Source: Sorangium cellulosum So0157-2 (lineage in GTDB: Bacteria; Myxococcota_A; Polyangia; Polyangiales; Polyangiaceae). From it: 64,000 nucleotides of DNA. The DNA lies in NCBI RefSeq assembly GCF_000418325.1, contig NC_021658.1, positions 12,442,501 through 12,506,500 of the forward strand, given 5' to 3'. Shown here piece after piece: positions 8,172 to 16,138 of the stretch; positions within the stretch are counted from its first letter, which is position 1; every line of letters starts with the position of its first letter. The notes beneath the pieces are model-generated. The model was not told the origin of the DNA. It saw only the letters and a program-made list of their open reading frames with translations, and did no database searches. Position numbers and translations under genes: made by a program.

Positions 8172-10643
8172 ATGGCTGCACGCCCGCTTTACGTCGGCAT
8201 CGACCTCGGCACCACGAACTCGACCGCGGCCGCCTTCGACGGCGAGAAGGTCACCCTCGTCAGGAACTCCCAGGGCGCGACGCTCACCCCGAGCGTGGTG
8301 CGGATCGACGCGCGCGGGACGACCACGGTCGGCGCGCGCGCGCGCCGGTTCCTCGAGAGCGATCCGCAGAACACCCGCGCGGAGTTCAAGCGGCTGATGG
8401 GGACGGCCCAGCCCATCGAGTTCGCCGCGGCGAAGGTGACGAGGAAGCCCGAGGAGCTCGCCGCCGAGGTCCTCCGCTCGCTCCGCGCCGACGTCGCCGA
8501 GCACCTCGGGGCCCTGCCCGCGTCGGCGGTGATCTCCGTGCCCGCGCTCTTCGAGCTGCCCCAGAGCGCGGCGACCTCGGAGGCGGCGCGGCTCGCGGGG
8601 TTCGAGCGGGTCGAGCTCATCCAGGAGCCGGTGGCCTCGGCGCTCGCGGCCGGCTGGACGGCCGAGGAGTCCACGGGCAGCTGGCTCGTCTACGACCTCG
8701 GCGGCGGGACCTTCGACGCCTCGCTGCTCGAGACGCGCGACGGGCTGCTCCGCGTCGTCGGGCACGACGGCGACAACTTCCTCGGCGGGCGCGACTTCGA
8801 CTGGGCCATCGTCGACTGGGCGCTCGCCGAGGTCGCGCGCACCCAGGGCGTCACCGTGAGCCGCGCCGACCCGCGGCACGCGGCCGCGCTCCGCAAGCTC
8901 AAGCTCGCGGTCGAGGAGGTCAAGATCGAGCTCACCCGCGCCGACGAGGCGGCGCTCGCGATCCCCGGGGCGTTCGAGGTGGACGGCGCGCACGTCGACG
9001 TCGATCTGGTCCTCGGGCGGTCCACGCTCGACGCGCTCTGCGCGCCGATCATCGACCGCTCGATCGAGGTCTGCCGGCGGCTCCTCGCGGCGCACGGCCT
9101 CGACGCGTCGCAGCTCGCCCGCGTCGTGCTCGTGGGCGGACCGACGGTGATGCCGGCGCTGCGGGCGCGCGTCCGGGGCGCGCTGGGCGCGCCGTTCGGC
9201 GAGGGGCTCGACCCGATGACCCTCGTCGCGCAGGGGGCCGCCATCTACGCGGCGACCGCCGGGCTCGACGCGCGGGCGTCCGCGGGCGCGCGGGCCGAGG
9301 GGGCCAAGGAGGAGGGCCGCCGGCTCTGGCTCCAGTACCCGGCGATGTCGAGCGACCTCACGCCCCACGTGGTGGGCCGCGTCGTGGAGGGGCCGGGGAC
9401 CGCGCCCGAGCGGATCCGGCTCGCGCGCGAGGGCGACGGGTGGACGAGCGCCGAGGCGCCGCTCGACGCCGAGGGGGCGTTCGTGGTCACCGTCGACCTG
9501 CTCCCGCGCCGGCCGAACGTGTTCCGCGTCGAGGCGACCGCGGCCGGCGGCGCGCAGGTGCCGGTGCACCCGCGGTCGATCACCATCGTCCAGGGGCTCA
9601 CGATCAGCGATCCGCCGCTGTCGCGCACCGTCGGGGTCGCGCTCGCGGACAACTCGGTGCGGGTCTACTTCGAGCGGGGCGCGCCGCTGCCGGCCCGGCG
9701 GACGTTCGTGCACCACAGCGTGGAGAGCGTCCCGAAGGGCTCGAGCGCGTGCGTGCTGAAGATCCCCATCGTGCAGGGCGAGCTCGACGTCGCCCACCTC
9801 TGCCGCGTGGTCGGGACCCTCGAGATCGACGGGAGCGGGCTCACCCAGGCCCTGCCCGCGGGCGCGGCGATCGAGCTCACGCTCGAGCTCGATCGGGGCG
9901 GGCACCTGTCGGCGCGCGCGCTGATCCCGTCGCAGGGGCTCGTGTTCGAGCGCGTCGCGCACCTGCTCGTCCCCGAGGCGGCGCCCGAGGTGCTCGACGC
10001 CTCGCTCGCGGCCATGCGCGAGCGGCTCGCCTCGGTGCGCGAGAGCGCCCTGCGCAGGAACGCGCCGCACGCGCTCGGCAAGGTCACCTACGTCGAGTGC
10101 GCGCTCGCCGAGGTGGAGCGCGACGCGGCCGCGGCGCGCGGCGGCGACGCCGACGCCGGGCAGAAGGCGCGGCGCGCGCTGCTCGAGCTCGACGTCCTGC
10201 TCGAGCAGGCCGAGGCCGACAAGCGCTGGCCGGAGCTCGAGGCCGAGGCCCAGGCCGCCGTCGCGAGCGCGTCGGTGTGGATCTCGCAGCTCGGGTCGAG
10301 CACCGAGAAGGCGCTCCTCGAGGAGGCAGCGCAGGGCGTCGCGCGGGCGCGCGCCGAGAAGAACCAGGTCGAGCTCCAGCGGCAGCTCCGCCTCGTCCGC
10401 AACCTGAGCAGCGCGGCGTTCCAGCGGCACCCGAAGGCGTGGGTGTGGATGTTCGAGGACGCCGCGTCCGAGGCGCACCAGGCCTCGGATCTGGTCCGCG
10501 CGCAGAAGCTCGTGCGCGACGGGCGCGGCGCGGCGGAGCGCGGCGACACGGCCGCGCTGCGGGCGATCACCGAGGAGATCTGGCGCCTCCTGCCGGTCGA
10601 CGCGCAGAAGCGCAGGCTCGGCCACGAGTCGGGGGTGCGTTGA
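8172..10643 (+). CDS. Hsp70-family chaperone with inserted beta-domain
   Basis: An 823-residue protein, much longer than DnaK (about 640). The ATPase domain is complete: GIDLGTTNST (residues 9-18), DLGGGTFDAS (about 176-185) and the adenosine motif VVLVGGPTVMPALR (about 317-330). About 100 residues (360-475) of beta-rich sequence separate the ATPase domain from a beta-type substrate-binding region (ISDPPLSRTVGVALADNSVR onwards), and a long helical lid ends the protein. Its stop overlaps the ATG of a J-like gene, then a membrane protein, then an ABC transporter, so a dedicated chaperone complex is likely (inference). It is not the housekeeping dnaK, which normally pairs with grpE and dnaJ. Confidence 0.9.
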   Translation: MAARPLYVGIDLGTTNSTAAAFDGEKVTLVRNSQGATLTPSVVRIDARGTTTVGARARRFLESDPQNTRAEFKRLMGTAQPIEFAAAKVTRKPEELAAEVLRSLRADVAEHLGALPASAVISVPALFELPQSAATSEAARLAGFERVELIQEPVASALAAGWTAEESTGSWLVYDLGGGTFDASLLETRDGLLRVVGHDGDNFLGGRDFDWAIVDWALAEVARTQGVTVSRADPRHAAALRKLKLAVEEVKIELTRADEAALAIPGAFEVDGAHVDVDLVLGRSTLDALCAPIIDRSIEVCRRLLAAHGLDASQLARVVLVGGPTVMPALRARVRGALGAPFGEGLDPMTLVAQGAAIYAATAGLDARASAGARAEGAKEEGRRLWLQYPAMSSDLTPHVVGRVVEGPGTAPERIRLAREGDGWTSAEAPLDAEGAFVVTVDLLPRRPNVFRVEATAAGGAQVPVHPRSITIVQGLTISDPPLSRTVGVALADNSVRVYFERGAPLPARRTFVHHSVESVPKGSSACVLKIPIVQGELDVAHLCRVVGTLEIDGSGLTQALPAGAAIELTLELDRGGHLSARALIPSQGLVFERVAHLLVPEAAPEVLDASLAAMRERLASVRESALRRNAPHALGKVTYVECALAEVERDAAAARGGDADAGQKARRALLELDVLLEQAEADKRWPELEAEAQAAVASASVWISQLGSSTEKALLEEAAQGVARARAEKNQVELQRQLRLVRNLSSAAFQRHPKAWVWMFEDAASEAHQASDLVRAQKLVRDGRGAAERGDTAALRAITEEIWRLLPVDAQKRRLGHESGVR

Positions 10644-11026
10644 TGGACGGCGCGCTCGGCCGCATCCGCGACAACCCGTTCTACGTGCTCGGCCTGCGGC
10701 CGACCGCGAGCCGCGCGGAGATCGAGCGCGAGGGGCAGAAGCTGCTCGGGATGCTCGAGCTCAAGCTCGCGAGCGCGGCGACCTACCCGACGCCGGTCGG
10801 CCCCGGCGCGCGGACCGCCGACAAGGTGCGCCAGGCCATGGCCGCCCTCCGCGACCCGGAGCGGCGCCTCGCCCACGAGGTCTGGGCGCGGCTCGACCCG
10901 AGGCCTCCGCCGAAGGACGACCTCGACGACGACCTCGGCGAGCTGCCGCCGCCGGAGCCGCCCGGCGAGGATCCGCGCGCGCCGTGGCCGGAGGCGCTGT
11001 CGGCCCTCGGCTGGAGGGCGCGGTGA
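10643..11026 (+). CDS. J-domain-like protein lacking HPD
   Basis: A 127-residue protein whose ATG overlaps the Hsp70 stop (TGATG) and whose own stop overlaps the next gene's GTG. Residues 11-35 (NPFYVLGLRPTASRAEIERE) match J-domain helix I, and residues about 61-81 (KVRQAMAALRDPERRLAHEV) match helices III-IV (xxAYxxLxDPxxRxxYD). The stretch between helix II and III, where J proteins carry His-Pro-Asp, reads AATYPTPVGPGAR, so the catalytic HPD is missing. The C-terminus is acidic and Pro-rich. It likely partners the upstream Hsp70, as a scaffold or a non-canonical co-chaperone. Confidence 0.75.
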   Translation: MDGALGRIRDNPFYVLGLRPTASRAEIEREGQKLLGMLELKLASAATYPTPVGPGARTADKVRQAMAALRDPERRLAHEVWARLDPRPPPKDDLDDDLGELPPPEPPGEDPRAPWPEALSALGWRAR

Positions 11027-12654
11027 GCTGGGGCGCCGCCCTGTGCATCGCGATCGCGCTGCGGGCGATCGGCGTGGCGGTCGCGCGGAGGGCCCGGCCC
11101 GAGGCGTCGTGGCGCGAGCTCGTGCTCGGCTCGGGCAGCTGGCGCATCCCGATGACCCTCGTCCTCGCGCCGGTCGCGTTCGTCCTCGCGCTCGGCCTCG
11201 CCGTGGGCCAGCTCTGGTGCGCGCTGCTGCTCGCGCCGCTGGTGCTCCTCCTCGCGCCCTGGCTCGTCGCGCGCGGCGTGCTCATCCCGCTCGGGCTGCC
11301 GCGCGCCGCGTACTTCGCCGCGTGGCTGTCGGACTGGACATGGCGCGCCGACCGGCGCGGCGGCGCGGCGCTCGCGGCCGCGTGGGCGCTCTGCCGCGCG
11401 CGGAGGCCGGGCGCCGCGGTGGAGGCCTGGGTCGGCGAGCGGATCGAGCGCGCGGGGTCGGGGCCCGCGCCGTCGTCGGCGAGCGCCGTTCCGCTCCGCG
11501 GCGCGGGGATCGCCGCCGGCGCGATGCTCGCGGCGCGCCGCGGGGACGTGGAGGGCGCGCGCGCGCTCTTCGACAGCGTCGCCGGCCTGGACGAGCGCGC
11601 CTGCCCCCGCGAGGCCCGCCGCGTCGCCGCCGGGTGGCTCGCCCCCGAGGGCGCGCGCGCGCTCTTCGACAGCGTCGCCGGCCTGGACGAGCGCGCCTGC
11701 CCCCGCGAGGCCCGCCGCGTCGCCGCCGGGTGGCTCGCCGCCGAGGCGGCCTCGCGCGGCGACTGGGCGGCCGCGCTCGAGCGCGCGCGGGAGGGCGGCG
11801 GCCGGGCGCTGGCGCTGCTCGGCGCCGTCGCCGCGCGGCTGCTCGGGGAGGCGCCCACGCCGGGCGCGCTCGAGCTCTGGCTCCGCTGGCTCGCCGCTCC
11901 CCACCGCCGCGCCACGCTCCCGCTCGTGCGCCGCGCCCTGGCCGCCGGCGAGGGCGCGCCGCCCCCGCAGCCGGAGGAGCCCGAGCCGTGCGCCGCCAAG
12001 GTCGCCGAGGGCGACCTGTGGAGCCGCGCGGTGCTGCTCCACGCGACGATGCTGCTCCGGCCGCGCGGCAAGGTCTCGGGCGACGATCTCCGGCGGCTCG
12101 GCGGCGCGTGGGACGCGGCGCTCGACGACGAGCGCGCCCAGGCCGAGCTGCGCGAGCGCGCGCAGCTGCTCGGCGCCTCGGGCGCGCAGGCGGCGCTCGG
12201 CCCGCTCTCGCGCGCGGTCGAGGAGGACCTCGCGGCGGCGCTGCGGGCGGCGCGCGTGCCGCGCGAGGCGTGGGACGATCTCGGCGGGACGATCGGCCGC
12301 ACGCGCCGGCGCCTCCGGGACGAGCTCCTGGCCGAGGTGGAGCTCGCGTGCGACGCCCTCCGCCGCCGCGTCGACGAGAAGCGCGAGCTGCCGGCGCTGT
12401 CGGAGTGGCGCGAGTGGATCTCGCTGCGCGCGCAGTACGAGGCCGCGGCGGCGCTCGTCGGCGCGGAGTTCCGCCGCCTCGCGTTCCCCAAGGTGCACGC
12501 CGACGTCTGCCACGCGGCCGTCTGGCTGTTCAACGCGCGCAAGGAGCGGGCGATCGCGAACGCGATGTTCCGGTGGCTCCTCGCCGAGGCCGAGGCGCTC
12601 GAGGACGCGCGCCTCGCCGGGCTCCAGCGCGGCAACGTCGGGTGCGGGGTATGA
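11023..12654 (+). CDS. Membrane protein of the Hsp70 cassette
   Basis: A 543-residue protein starting at GTG 11023, inside the stop of the J-like gene (GTGA). Two or three transmembrane helices occupy the first 100 residues (MTLVLAPVAFVLALGLAVG, LLLAPLVLLLAPWLVAR). The remainder is a soluble, helical, Ala/Arg-rich region that resembles repeat-type (TPR/Sel1-like) scaffolds but carries no family motif I can name. A 32-residue segment (GARALFDSVAGLDERACPRE ... GWLA) occurs twice in tandem. It might anchor the Hsp70/J-like pair to the inner membrane. No known function is claimed. Confidence 0.75.
   Translation: MSWGAALCIAIALRAIGVAVARRARPEASWRELVLGSGSWRIPMTLVLAPVAFVLALGLAVGQLWCALLLAPLVLLLAPWLVARGVLIPLGLPRAAYFAAWLSDWTWRADRRGGAALAAAWALCRARRPGAAVEAWVGERIERAGSGPAPSSASAVPLRGAGIAAGAMLAARRGDVEGARALFDSVAGLDERACPREARRVAAGWLAPEGARALFDSVAGLDERACPREARRVAAGWLAAEAASRGDWAAALERAREGGGRALALLGAVAARLLGEAPTPGALELWLRWLAAPHRRATLPLVRRALAAGEGAPPPQPEEPEPCAAKVAEGDLWSRAVLLHATMLLRPRGKVSGDDLRRLGGAWDAALDDERAQAELRERAQLLGASGAQAALGPLSRAVEEDLAAALRAARVPREAWDDLGGTIGRTRRRLRDELLAEVELACDALRRRVDEKRELPALSEWREWISLRAQYEAAAALVGAEFRRLAFPKVHADVCHAAVWLFNARKERAIANAMFRWLLAEAEALEDARLAGLQRGNVGCGV
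11551..11742 (+). repeat. In-frame 96-bp tandem duplication inside a gene
   Basis: Two adjacent 96-bp copies (11551-11646 and 11647-11742) that are almost identical at DNA level; they differ only near the end (gcccccgag against gccgccgag). The repeat adds 32 residues without a frameshift. The lack of silent differences points to a recent duplication or to an assembly/copy-number error. Confidence 0.95.
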
Positions 12655-12728
12655 CGCGGGCGAGCGCGCCCGCGCCGCGCGCCGGGGCGCCGGCGGCTCG
12701 TCCGGCGCCCTCCGAGCAGGCCGCATGA
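12651..12728 (+). CDS. Possible 25-residue linking ORF
   Basis: This ORF begins at the ATGA that closes the membrane-protein gene and ends in the ATGA that opens the ABC ATPase gene. It encodes an Ala/Pro-rich peptide of 25 residues with no recognisable feature. Four-base overlaps at both ends would allow ribosomes to run from the Hsp70 cassette into the transporter genes. It may be only a coupling leader, or chance in GC-rich DNA. Confidence 0.25.
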   Translation: MTRASAPAPRAGAPAARPAPSEQAA

Positions 12729-13498
12729 TCGAGCTCGACCGGGTCACGAAGCGCTACGCCGGCGCGATCGCGGTCGACGGGGTCTCGCTGCGCGTCGAGG
12801 AGGGCGAGCTCCTCGTCCTCCTCGGCGGCTCGGGCTCGGGCAAGACGACCACGCTCAAGATGGTGAACCGCCTCATCGAGCCCACGTCGGGCGCGATCCG
12901 GATCGGCGGCAAGGACATCACCGGTGAGCCGCCGCACGCGCTGCGCCGGCGCATCGGCTACGTCTTCCAGCGGCTCGGGCTGTTCCCGCACCTGACCGTG
13001 GCGGAGAACATCGGCGTCACGCCGTCGCTGCTCGGCTGGGACGCGGCGCGGATCCGGGCGCGCGTGGACGCGCTCCTCGAGCTCTGCGAGCTCGATCCGG
13101 CGGCCGTGCGCGACCGCCGCCCCGACGAGCTCTCGGGCGGCCAGCAGCAGCGGGTCGGGGTCGCGCGCGCGCTCGCCGCCGAGCCCCGGGTGATGCTCCT
13201 CGACGAGCCGTTCGGGGCGCTCGATCCGCTGACGCGCGACCGGCTCCAGCAGTCGTTTTTGGCGATCCGGCGCCGGCTCGGCCTGACCGCGATCTTCGTG
13301 ACCCACGACCTCGTCGAGGCCCTCCTGCTCGGCGACCGCATCGCCGTGATGCAGGGCGGGCGGCTCGCGCAGGTGGGGACGCCGCGGGAGCTCATGACCG
13401 CGCCCGCGGACGAGTACGTGGCGCAGCTCGTCGGGACGCCGAAGCGGCAGGCGGCGGTCATCGACGCGCTGCTCCGGGAGGGGGAGCGCCGGCCATGA
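12725..13498 (+). CDS. OpuC/ProV-type ABC transporter ATP-binding protein
   Basis: A 257-residue ABC ATPase: Walker A GGSGSGKTT (about residues 35-43), signature LSGGQQQRVGVARAL, Walker B RVMLLDEPFGALD and the switch histidine in IFVTHDLVEA. The sequence around VNRLIEPTSGAIRIGGKDIT and VFQRLGLFPHLTVAENI fits the quaternary-amine (glycine betaine/choline/carnitine) uptake family. It lacks the C-terminal CBS pair that senses osmolarity in OpuA/ProV, so osmotic gating is probably different. Its stop overlaps the ATG of the permease-binding protein fusion, which supplies the rest of the importer. Confidence 0.9.
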   Translation: MIELDRVTKRYAGAIAVDGVSLRVEEGELLVLLGGSGSGKTTTLKMVNRLIEPTSGAIRIGGKDITGEPPHALRRRIGYVFQRLGLFPHLTVAENIGVTPSLLGWDAARIRARVDALLELCELDPAAVRDRRPDELSGGQQQRVGVARALAAEPRVMLLDEPFGALDPLTRDRLQQSFLAIRRRLGLTAIFVTHDLVEALLLGDRIAVMQGGRLAQVGTPRELMTAPADEYVAQLVGTPKRQAAVIDALLREGERRP

Positions 13499-15009
13499 AC
13501 GAGCAGCTCGCCCTGCTCCCCGGGCGCCTCCTCGCGCACCTCGAGCTCACGCTCGTCGCGCTCCTCGTGGGGACGGGCGTCAGCGTGCCGCTCGGCGTGC
13601 TGGTCTCGCGCGCGCGCCGGCTCGAGCCGCCGGTGCTCGCCGTCGCGAGCGTCATCCAGACCGTGCCGAGCCTCGCGCTGCTCGCGTTCATGGTGCCCGC
13701 GCTCGCCGCGATCGGCGCCGCGAGCATCGGCTACCTGCCGGCGCTGATCGGGCTCGTGCTCTACAGCGTGCTCCCGGTCCTCCGGAACACGGTGGTGGGG
13801 CTCTCCAGCGTCGATCCGGCCCTGATCGAGGCGGCCGAGGGCGTCGGCATGACGCCGGGCCAGCGGCTCCGGCGCGTGGAGCTGCCGCTCGCCATGCCGG
13901 TGATCGTCGCCGGCATCAGGACGGCCGCGGTGTGGACGGTGGGGACCGCGACGCTCTCGACGCCCATCGGCGCGGAGAGCCTCGGCAACTACATCTTCAG
14001 CGGGCTGCAGACGCGCAACACGGCGGCCGTGCTCGTCGGGTGCGCGGCGGCGGCGGCGCTGGCGCTGGTCCTGGACGGCACGGTGCGGGCGCTCGAGATC
14101 GGCCTCCGCCGGCGCCGCCGGGGCCTCGTTGCCGCGGCGATCGGCGCGTTCGCGCTGCTCTACGCGGTCGCCGCGGCCGGCTTCGCCCGCGAGGCGCTCG
14201 GGGGCGGCGCGCGGCGGATCGCCATCGGCTCGAAGACCTTCACCGAGCAGTACATCCTGAGCCGCGTCCTCGCGGGGAAGATCGCGCAGGAGACGGGGCT
14301 GCCCACGGAGGCGGTGGAGTCGCTCGGGTCGACGGTGGCGTTCGACGCGCTGAGGACGGGCCAGATCGACGCGTACGTGGAGTACTCCGGGACGCTCTGG
14401 ACGACGGTCATGAAGCGGGGCGACGCCCCGGCCGACCGGGGTGAGGTGCTCCGCGGCCTCACGCGGTACCTGCTCGAGGAGCACGGGATCGTGGTCGCCG
14501 CCGCGCTCGGCTTCGAGAACACCTACGCGCTCGCGCTGCGGCGCGAGCGCGCGGAGCGGCTCGGCGCGCGGACCATCAGCGATCTCGTGCCCGCGGCGCG
14601 ATCGATGTCGATCGGGGGAGATTACGAGTTCTTCGAGCGCGCCGAGTGGAAGACGGTCGAGCAGCGCTACGGGATCGCGTTCGCGAGGCAGCGCAGCATG
14701 GACCCGTCGCTCATGTACGAGGCCGTGAGGGCGGGCGAGGTGGACGTCATCAGCGCCTTCTCGACGGACGGGCGGATCGTGTCGTTCGACCTCCGCGTGC
14801 TCGAGGACGACCGGCGGGCGATACCGCCCTACGACGCCGTCGTCCTCGCGAGCGCGCGGCTCGCGCGGGAGCACCCGGAGGTGATCGAGGCGCTGCGGGG
14901 GCTGGAGGGCAAGATCGGCGCGGAGCGGATGCGGGAGCTCAACGTCGCCGTCGACGAGCGGGGAAAGTCCCCCGCGGAGGTCGCCGAGGCGCTGCTGCGG
15001 GAGCTCTGA
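13495..15009 (+). CDS. OpuC-type permease fused to substrate-binding protein
   Basis: A 504-residue fusion. Residues 1-205 are a BPD permease with several TM helices and the EAAxxxG coupling loop EAAEGVGMTPGQRLRRVELP. A further helix (about 207-228) leads into a periplasmic OpuAC-like binding domain (about 240-504) beginning IGSKTFTEQYILSRVLA, with YVEYSGTLWT and DVISAFSTDGRI. One-chain permease/binder fusions are known in osmoprotectant transporters (OpuF/OpuA-like). With the overlapping ATPase gene it forms a complete importer, probably for choline, betaine or a similar quaternary amine. The exact substrate is not readable. Confidence 0.9.
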   Translation: MNEQLALLPGRLLAHLELTLVALLVGTGVSVPLGVLVSRARRLEPPVLAVASVIQTVPSLALLAFMVPALAAIGAASIGYLPALIGLVLYSVLPVLRNTVVGLSSVDPALIEAAEGVGMTPGQRLRRVELPLAMPVIVAGIRTAAVWTVGTATLSTPIGAESLGNYIFSGLQTRNTAAVLVGCAAAAALALVLDGTVRALEIGLRRRRRGLVAAAIGAFALLYAVAAAGFAREALGGGARRIAIGSKTFTEQYILSRVLAGKIAQETGLPTEAVESLGSTVAFDALRTGQIDAYVEYSGTLWTTVMKRGDAPADRGEVLRGLTRYLLEEHGIVVAAALGFENTYALALRRERAERLGARTISDLVPAARSMSIGGDYEFFERAEWKTVEQRYGIAFARQRSMDPSLMYEAVRAGEVDVISAFSTDGRIVSFDLRVLEDDRRAIPPYDAVVLASARLAREHPEVIEALRGLEGKIGAERMRELNVAVDERGKSPAEVAEALLREL

Positions 15010-15023
15010 CGGGCCGCGCCCGG

Positions 15024-16121
15024 CTACGCGCCGCTCGGGTCGCCGGTGGGCCGGTCGCCGCGCGGCGCCCCGGCGCCCGGGCGCCGGAGCGTCACGAGGC
15101 GCTCTTCGTGGAGCGGCTCGGGCTGGATCGTGCAGTGGTCGAGCGCGTGCCGCTCGCGCAGCCGCCGGCCCACGGCCGCGGCCACGTCCGTCCCGTGGTA
15201 CCCCCTGGCGAGCACCACGTGCACCGTGAGCACGTTGAAGCCGTCGGAGATCGACCAGACGTGCAGGTCGTGGAAGTCGAGCACGCCGGGCACGCTCCGG
15301 ATCGTGTCCTCGACGTGGGCGAGGTCGATCTCGATGGGGCTGCCCTCCATCAGGACGCGCGACGTGTCGCGCACGAGCCGCCAGCCGCCCCAGAGCACGA
15401 GCGTGCCGATGGCCGCGCTGATCACCGGGTCGGCCCGCGTCCAGCCGAAGGCGAGGATGAGCACGCCGGCCACGATGGCGCCGACCGAGCCGAGCGCGTC
15501 CGACAGCACGTGCGCCAGCGCGGCCCGCGTGTTGATGTTGTGCCCGCGCTCGCCGGTCGAGAGCAGCAGCGCCGAGGCCACGTTCACGAGCAGCCCCAGC
15601 GAGGCGGTGATCGCCAGCGCCTCGGCGTGCACCGCCTGCGGCGCGCGCCACCTGTGGACCGCCTCGATGAAGATCCAGATCGCCGTCAGCGCCAGCGCGA
15701 TGCCGTTGGCGAACGCCGCGAGCACCTCGGCGCGCCGGTAGCCGTACGTCCGCGCGCGCGTCCGCGCCTGCGCCGCGATGCGCTGCGCGATGATGGCGAG
15801 CCCGAGCGCCGCGGCGTCGGCGAGCATGTGCCCCGCGTCGGCCAGCAGGGCGAGGCTCTTCGACCACCACCCGACCGCCGCCTCGACGACCAGGAACGAC
15901 GCCGTGAGCGCGAACGCCGCGAGGAGCCGCCGGAGCGGCGCGCGCCGGTGGTCGTGATGGTGGTCGTGGTGCCGCGGGTCGCCGTGATCGTGGTCGTGGT
16001 CGTGATCATGGTCGTGGCCGGGCGCGCCGTGATGGTCGGGCGCGCCCGGCTCGCCGCGCGGAGCGTCGCCCCGGTGCGGGTGCTCATGGGCGCCGCTCCC
16101 GTGATCGTCGGGCACCCCCAT
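15024..16121 (-). CDS. Cation diffusion facilitator (Zn/Co/Cd efflux)
   Basis: A 365-residue CDF/CzcD-type transporter. A His/Asp-rich N-terminal tail (GHDHDHDHDHDHGDPRHHDH) precedes six predicted TM helices. The metal-binding HxxxD pairs are visible as LLADAGHMLADAAAL in TM2 and AHVLSDALGSV in TM5, both diagnostic of zinc-type CDFs. The C-terminal cytoplasmic domain (VEDTIRSVPGVLDFHDLHVW) matches the family's dimerisation domain. It exports divalent metal from the cytoplasm by proton antiport. ATG 16121 avoids overlap with the thiolase gene just upstream (17 bp gap), so the two may be co-transcribed. Confidence 0.9.
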   Translation of the reverse strand: MGVPDDHGSGAHEHPHRGDAPRGEPGAPDHHGAPGHDHDHDHDHDHGDPRHHDHHHDHRRAPLRRLLAAFALTASFLVVEAAVGWWSKSLALLADAGHMLADAAALGLAIIAQRIAAQARTRARTYGYRRAEVLAAFANGIALALTAIWIFIEAVHRWRAPQAVHAEALAITASLGLLVNVASALLLSTGERGHNINTRAALAHVLSDALGSVGAIVAGVLILAFGWTRADPVISAAIGTLVLWGGWRLVRDTSRVLMEGSPIEIDLAHVEDTIRSVPGVLDFHDLHVWSISDGFNVLTVHVVLARGYHGTDVAAAVGRRLRERHALDHCTIQPEPLHEERLVTLRRPGAGAPRGDRPTGDPSGA

Positions 16122-16138
16122 CGCGGCGCCGGCGCGGC

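Noticed and set aside
7939..8181. 80-residue coiled-coil-like minus-strand ORF before the Hsp70 gene
   Set aside because: Overlaps the CAP-domain gene's end and the Hsp70 start; the heptad-like pattern is common in GC-rich antisense frames.
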